Assembly (NCBI GenBank): GCA_938075575.1
Contig: CALJHI010000109.1
Span: 1-6,616 of the forward strand
From: an uncultured SAR86 cluster bacterium
GTDB lineage: Bacteria > Pseudomonadota > Gammaproteobacteria > Magnimaribacterales > D2472
Direction: 5' to 3'
Length of the DNA stretch: 6,616 bases
Under the pieces are notes generated by a model, which worked only from the letters and a program-made list of their open reading frames with translations, was not told the DNA's origin and did no database searches. Both the position numbers and the translations under genes were made by a program. This document shows, piece after piece, positions 5,801 through 6,616 of this stretch (positions are counted from its first letter, which is position 1; the number at the start of each line of letters is the position of its first letter).

Positions 5801-6616
5801 ATGAACCAAACCAACTCTAAATTAATAATAGGAATATCGTCTAGAGCATTATTTGATTTGGATGCAAGTCATGAAATATATGAAAAAGATGGAGTTGAAT
5901 CTTATAAAGAATATCAAATTGAGAATGAGGAAAAGACTCTTCAGCCTGGTGAAGCCTTCTTTCTAGTTAAGAAGATCTTAAATTTAAATAGCTACTATAA
6001 TAATGAAAAAAGAATAGAGGTAATTCTTCTCTCCAGAAATTCATCTGATACTGGACTAAGAATAAGGAACTCAATAGAAGCTCACAACTTAGATATTAGT
6101 CGAGCAGCTTTTTGTGGTGGTGAAAGTCCTCATAGATATGTAAAAGACTTTGGGGTTCATCTTTTTTTGTCCAGCAGTATAGAGGATGTAAAGTTAGCAA
6201 TTGATGGTAATGTTGCTGCAGCTACAATTATTTCTGGTAACTCTAAGCACCAGGAGAAAGCTGAAGATAAAAATCAGTTAAGAATCGCATTTGATGGAGA
6301 TGCTGTTATTTTTTCAGATGAGTCTGAAAAAATATACCAAGAAAAAGGCCTGAATGCTTTCATAGATAACGAAAAGAATGCCAAGAGCCCATTAAAAGCA
6401 GGCCCTTTTAAAAATTTTTTATTAGAACTCAATAAGATTCAGAATGATTTTGATCAAGATGATTGCCCAATAAGAACGGCTTTGGTTACAGCAAGATCTG
6501 CACCATCTGATAAAAGAGTTATAAAGACTCTAAGGGAGTGGGGCGTGAGGATTGATGAATCATTGTTTTTAGGAGGCATGCCAAAAAAAGATTTTTTAAA
6601 ATCTTTTGACGCTGAT
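5801..6616 (+). CDS. Cytosolic 5'-nucleotidase, cN-I type (3' end outside window)
   Basis: This is the first 272 codons of a protein of the 5'-nucleotidase family that includes vertebrate cN-I (NT5C1A/B). The family removes phosphate from nucleoside monophosphates such as AMP and some deoxy forms, in the cytosol, with Mg2+ and HAD-like chemistry. Blocks seen in order: IIGISSRALFDL (9-20), GVESYKEYQ (31-39), LLSRNSSDTGLRIRNSI (76-92), RAAFCGGESPHRYVKDFGVHLFLS (101-124), IAFDGDAVIFSDESE (162-176, with the aspartates D165 and D167), SPLKAGPFKNFL (196-207), PIRTALVTARSAPSDKRVIKTLREWGVRIDESLFLGG (223-259). The frame is open to the window edge. Bacterial members are about 300 or more residues, so only the end is missing. 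ATG 5801 is the only good start, since an in-frame TAG lies at 5783-5785. AGGA at 5784-5787 is rather far upstream and AAGA at 5794-5797 rather near, so the ribosome site is weak. The gene is divergent from lexA and shares its SOS box. Substrate cannot be told from sequence. Confidence 0.93.
   Translation, partial: MNQTNSKLIIGISSRALFDLDASHEIYEKDGVESYKEYQIENEEKTLQPGEAFFLVKKILNLNSYYNNEKRIEVILLSRNSSDTGLRIRNSIEAHNLDISRAAFCGGESPHRYVKDFGVHLFLSSSIEDVKLAIDGNVAAATIISGNSKHQEKAEDKNQLRIAFDGDAVIFSDESEKIYQEKGLNAFIDNEKNAKSPLKAGPFKNFLLELNKIQNDFDQDDCPIRTALVTARSAPSDKRVIKTLREWGVRIDESLFLGGMPKKDFLKSFDAD

Overview
The window looks like a compact, AT-rich piece of chromosome from a gammaproteobacterium. The LexA recognition helix, the SOS box of the E. 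coli type (CTG-N10-CAG), the class 2 (quinone-dependent) PyrD and the three-zinc-finger TopA all fit that class. Low GC by eye, spacers of a few bases, and TTG and GTG starts overlapping the preceding stop codon suggest a streamlined genome, such as an AT-rich marine lineage of the SAR86 kind. That finer placement is inference only.

Positions 2-5101 hold six genes on the + strand, packed head to tail with at most about 27 bases between them: the 3' end of galU (UDP-glucose synthesis), pyrD (pyrimidine synthesis), a small membrane-anchored protein of unknown function, topA (DNA topoisomerase I), a 145-residue protein of unknown function, and an 85-residue protein of unknown function. No clear promoter or terminator was found between them, so they may be one transcript that starts upstream of the window.

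Positions 5109-5738 hold lexA on the - strand, converging with the 85-residue gene at a 7-base gap. A weak hairpin with a U8 tract, lying partly inside the end of the 85-residue gene, may terminate lexA transcription. Positions 5739-5800 are a 62-bp divergent control region with a near-perfect SOS box (one mismatch to the 20-bp E. coli consensus) and two overlapping -10 elements facing opposite ways. From 5801 to the window end runs the first 272 codons of a cytosolic 5'-nucleotidase (cN-I type), on the + strand.

Together the genes concern nucleotide metabolism (pyrD, galU, 5'-nucleotidase), DNA topology (topA) and the DNA damage response (lexA). The most interesting point is that the LexA operator lies across the core promoters of both lexA and the nucleotidase, so the nucleotidase is a candidate SOS-regulated gene. 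I saw no tRNA, rRNA, CRISPR array, insertion sequence or phage gene, and no stretch above 300 bases lacks a gene.
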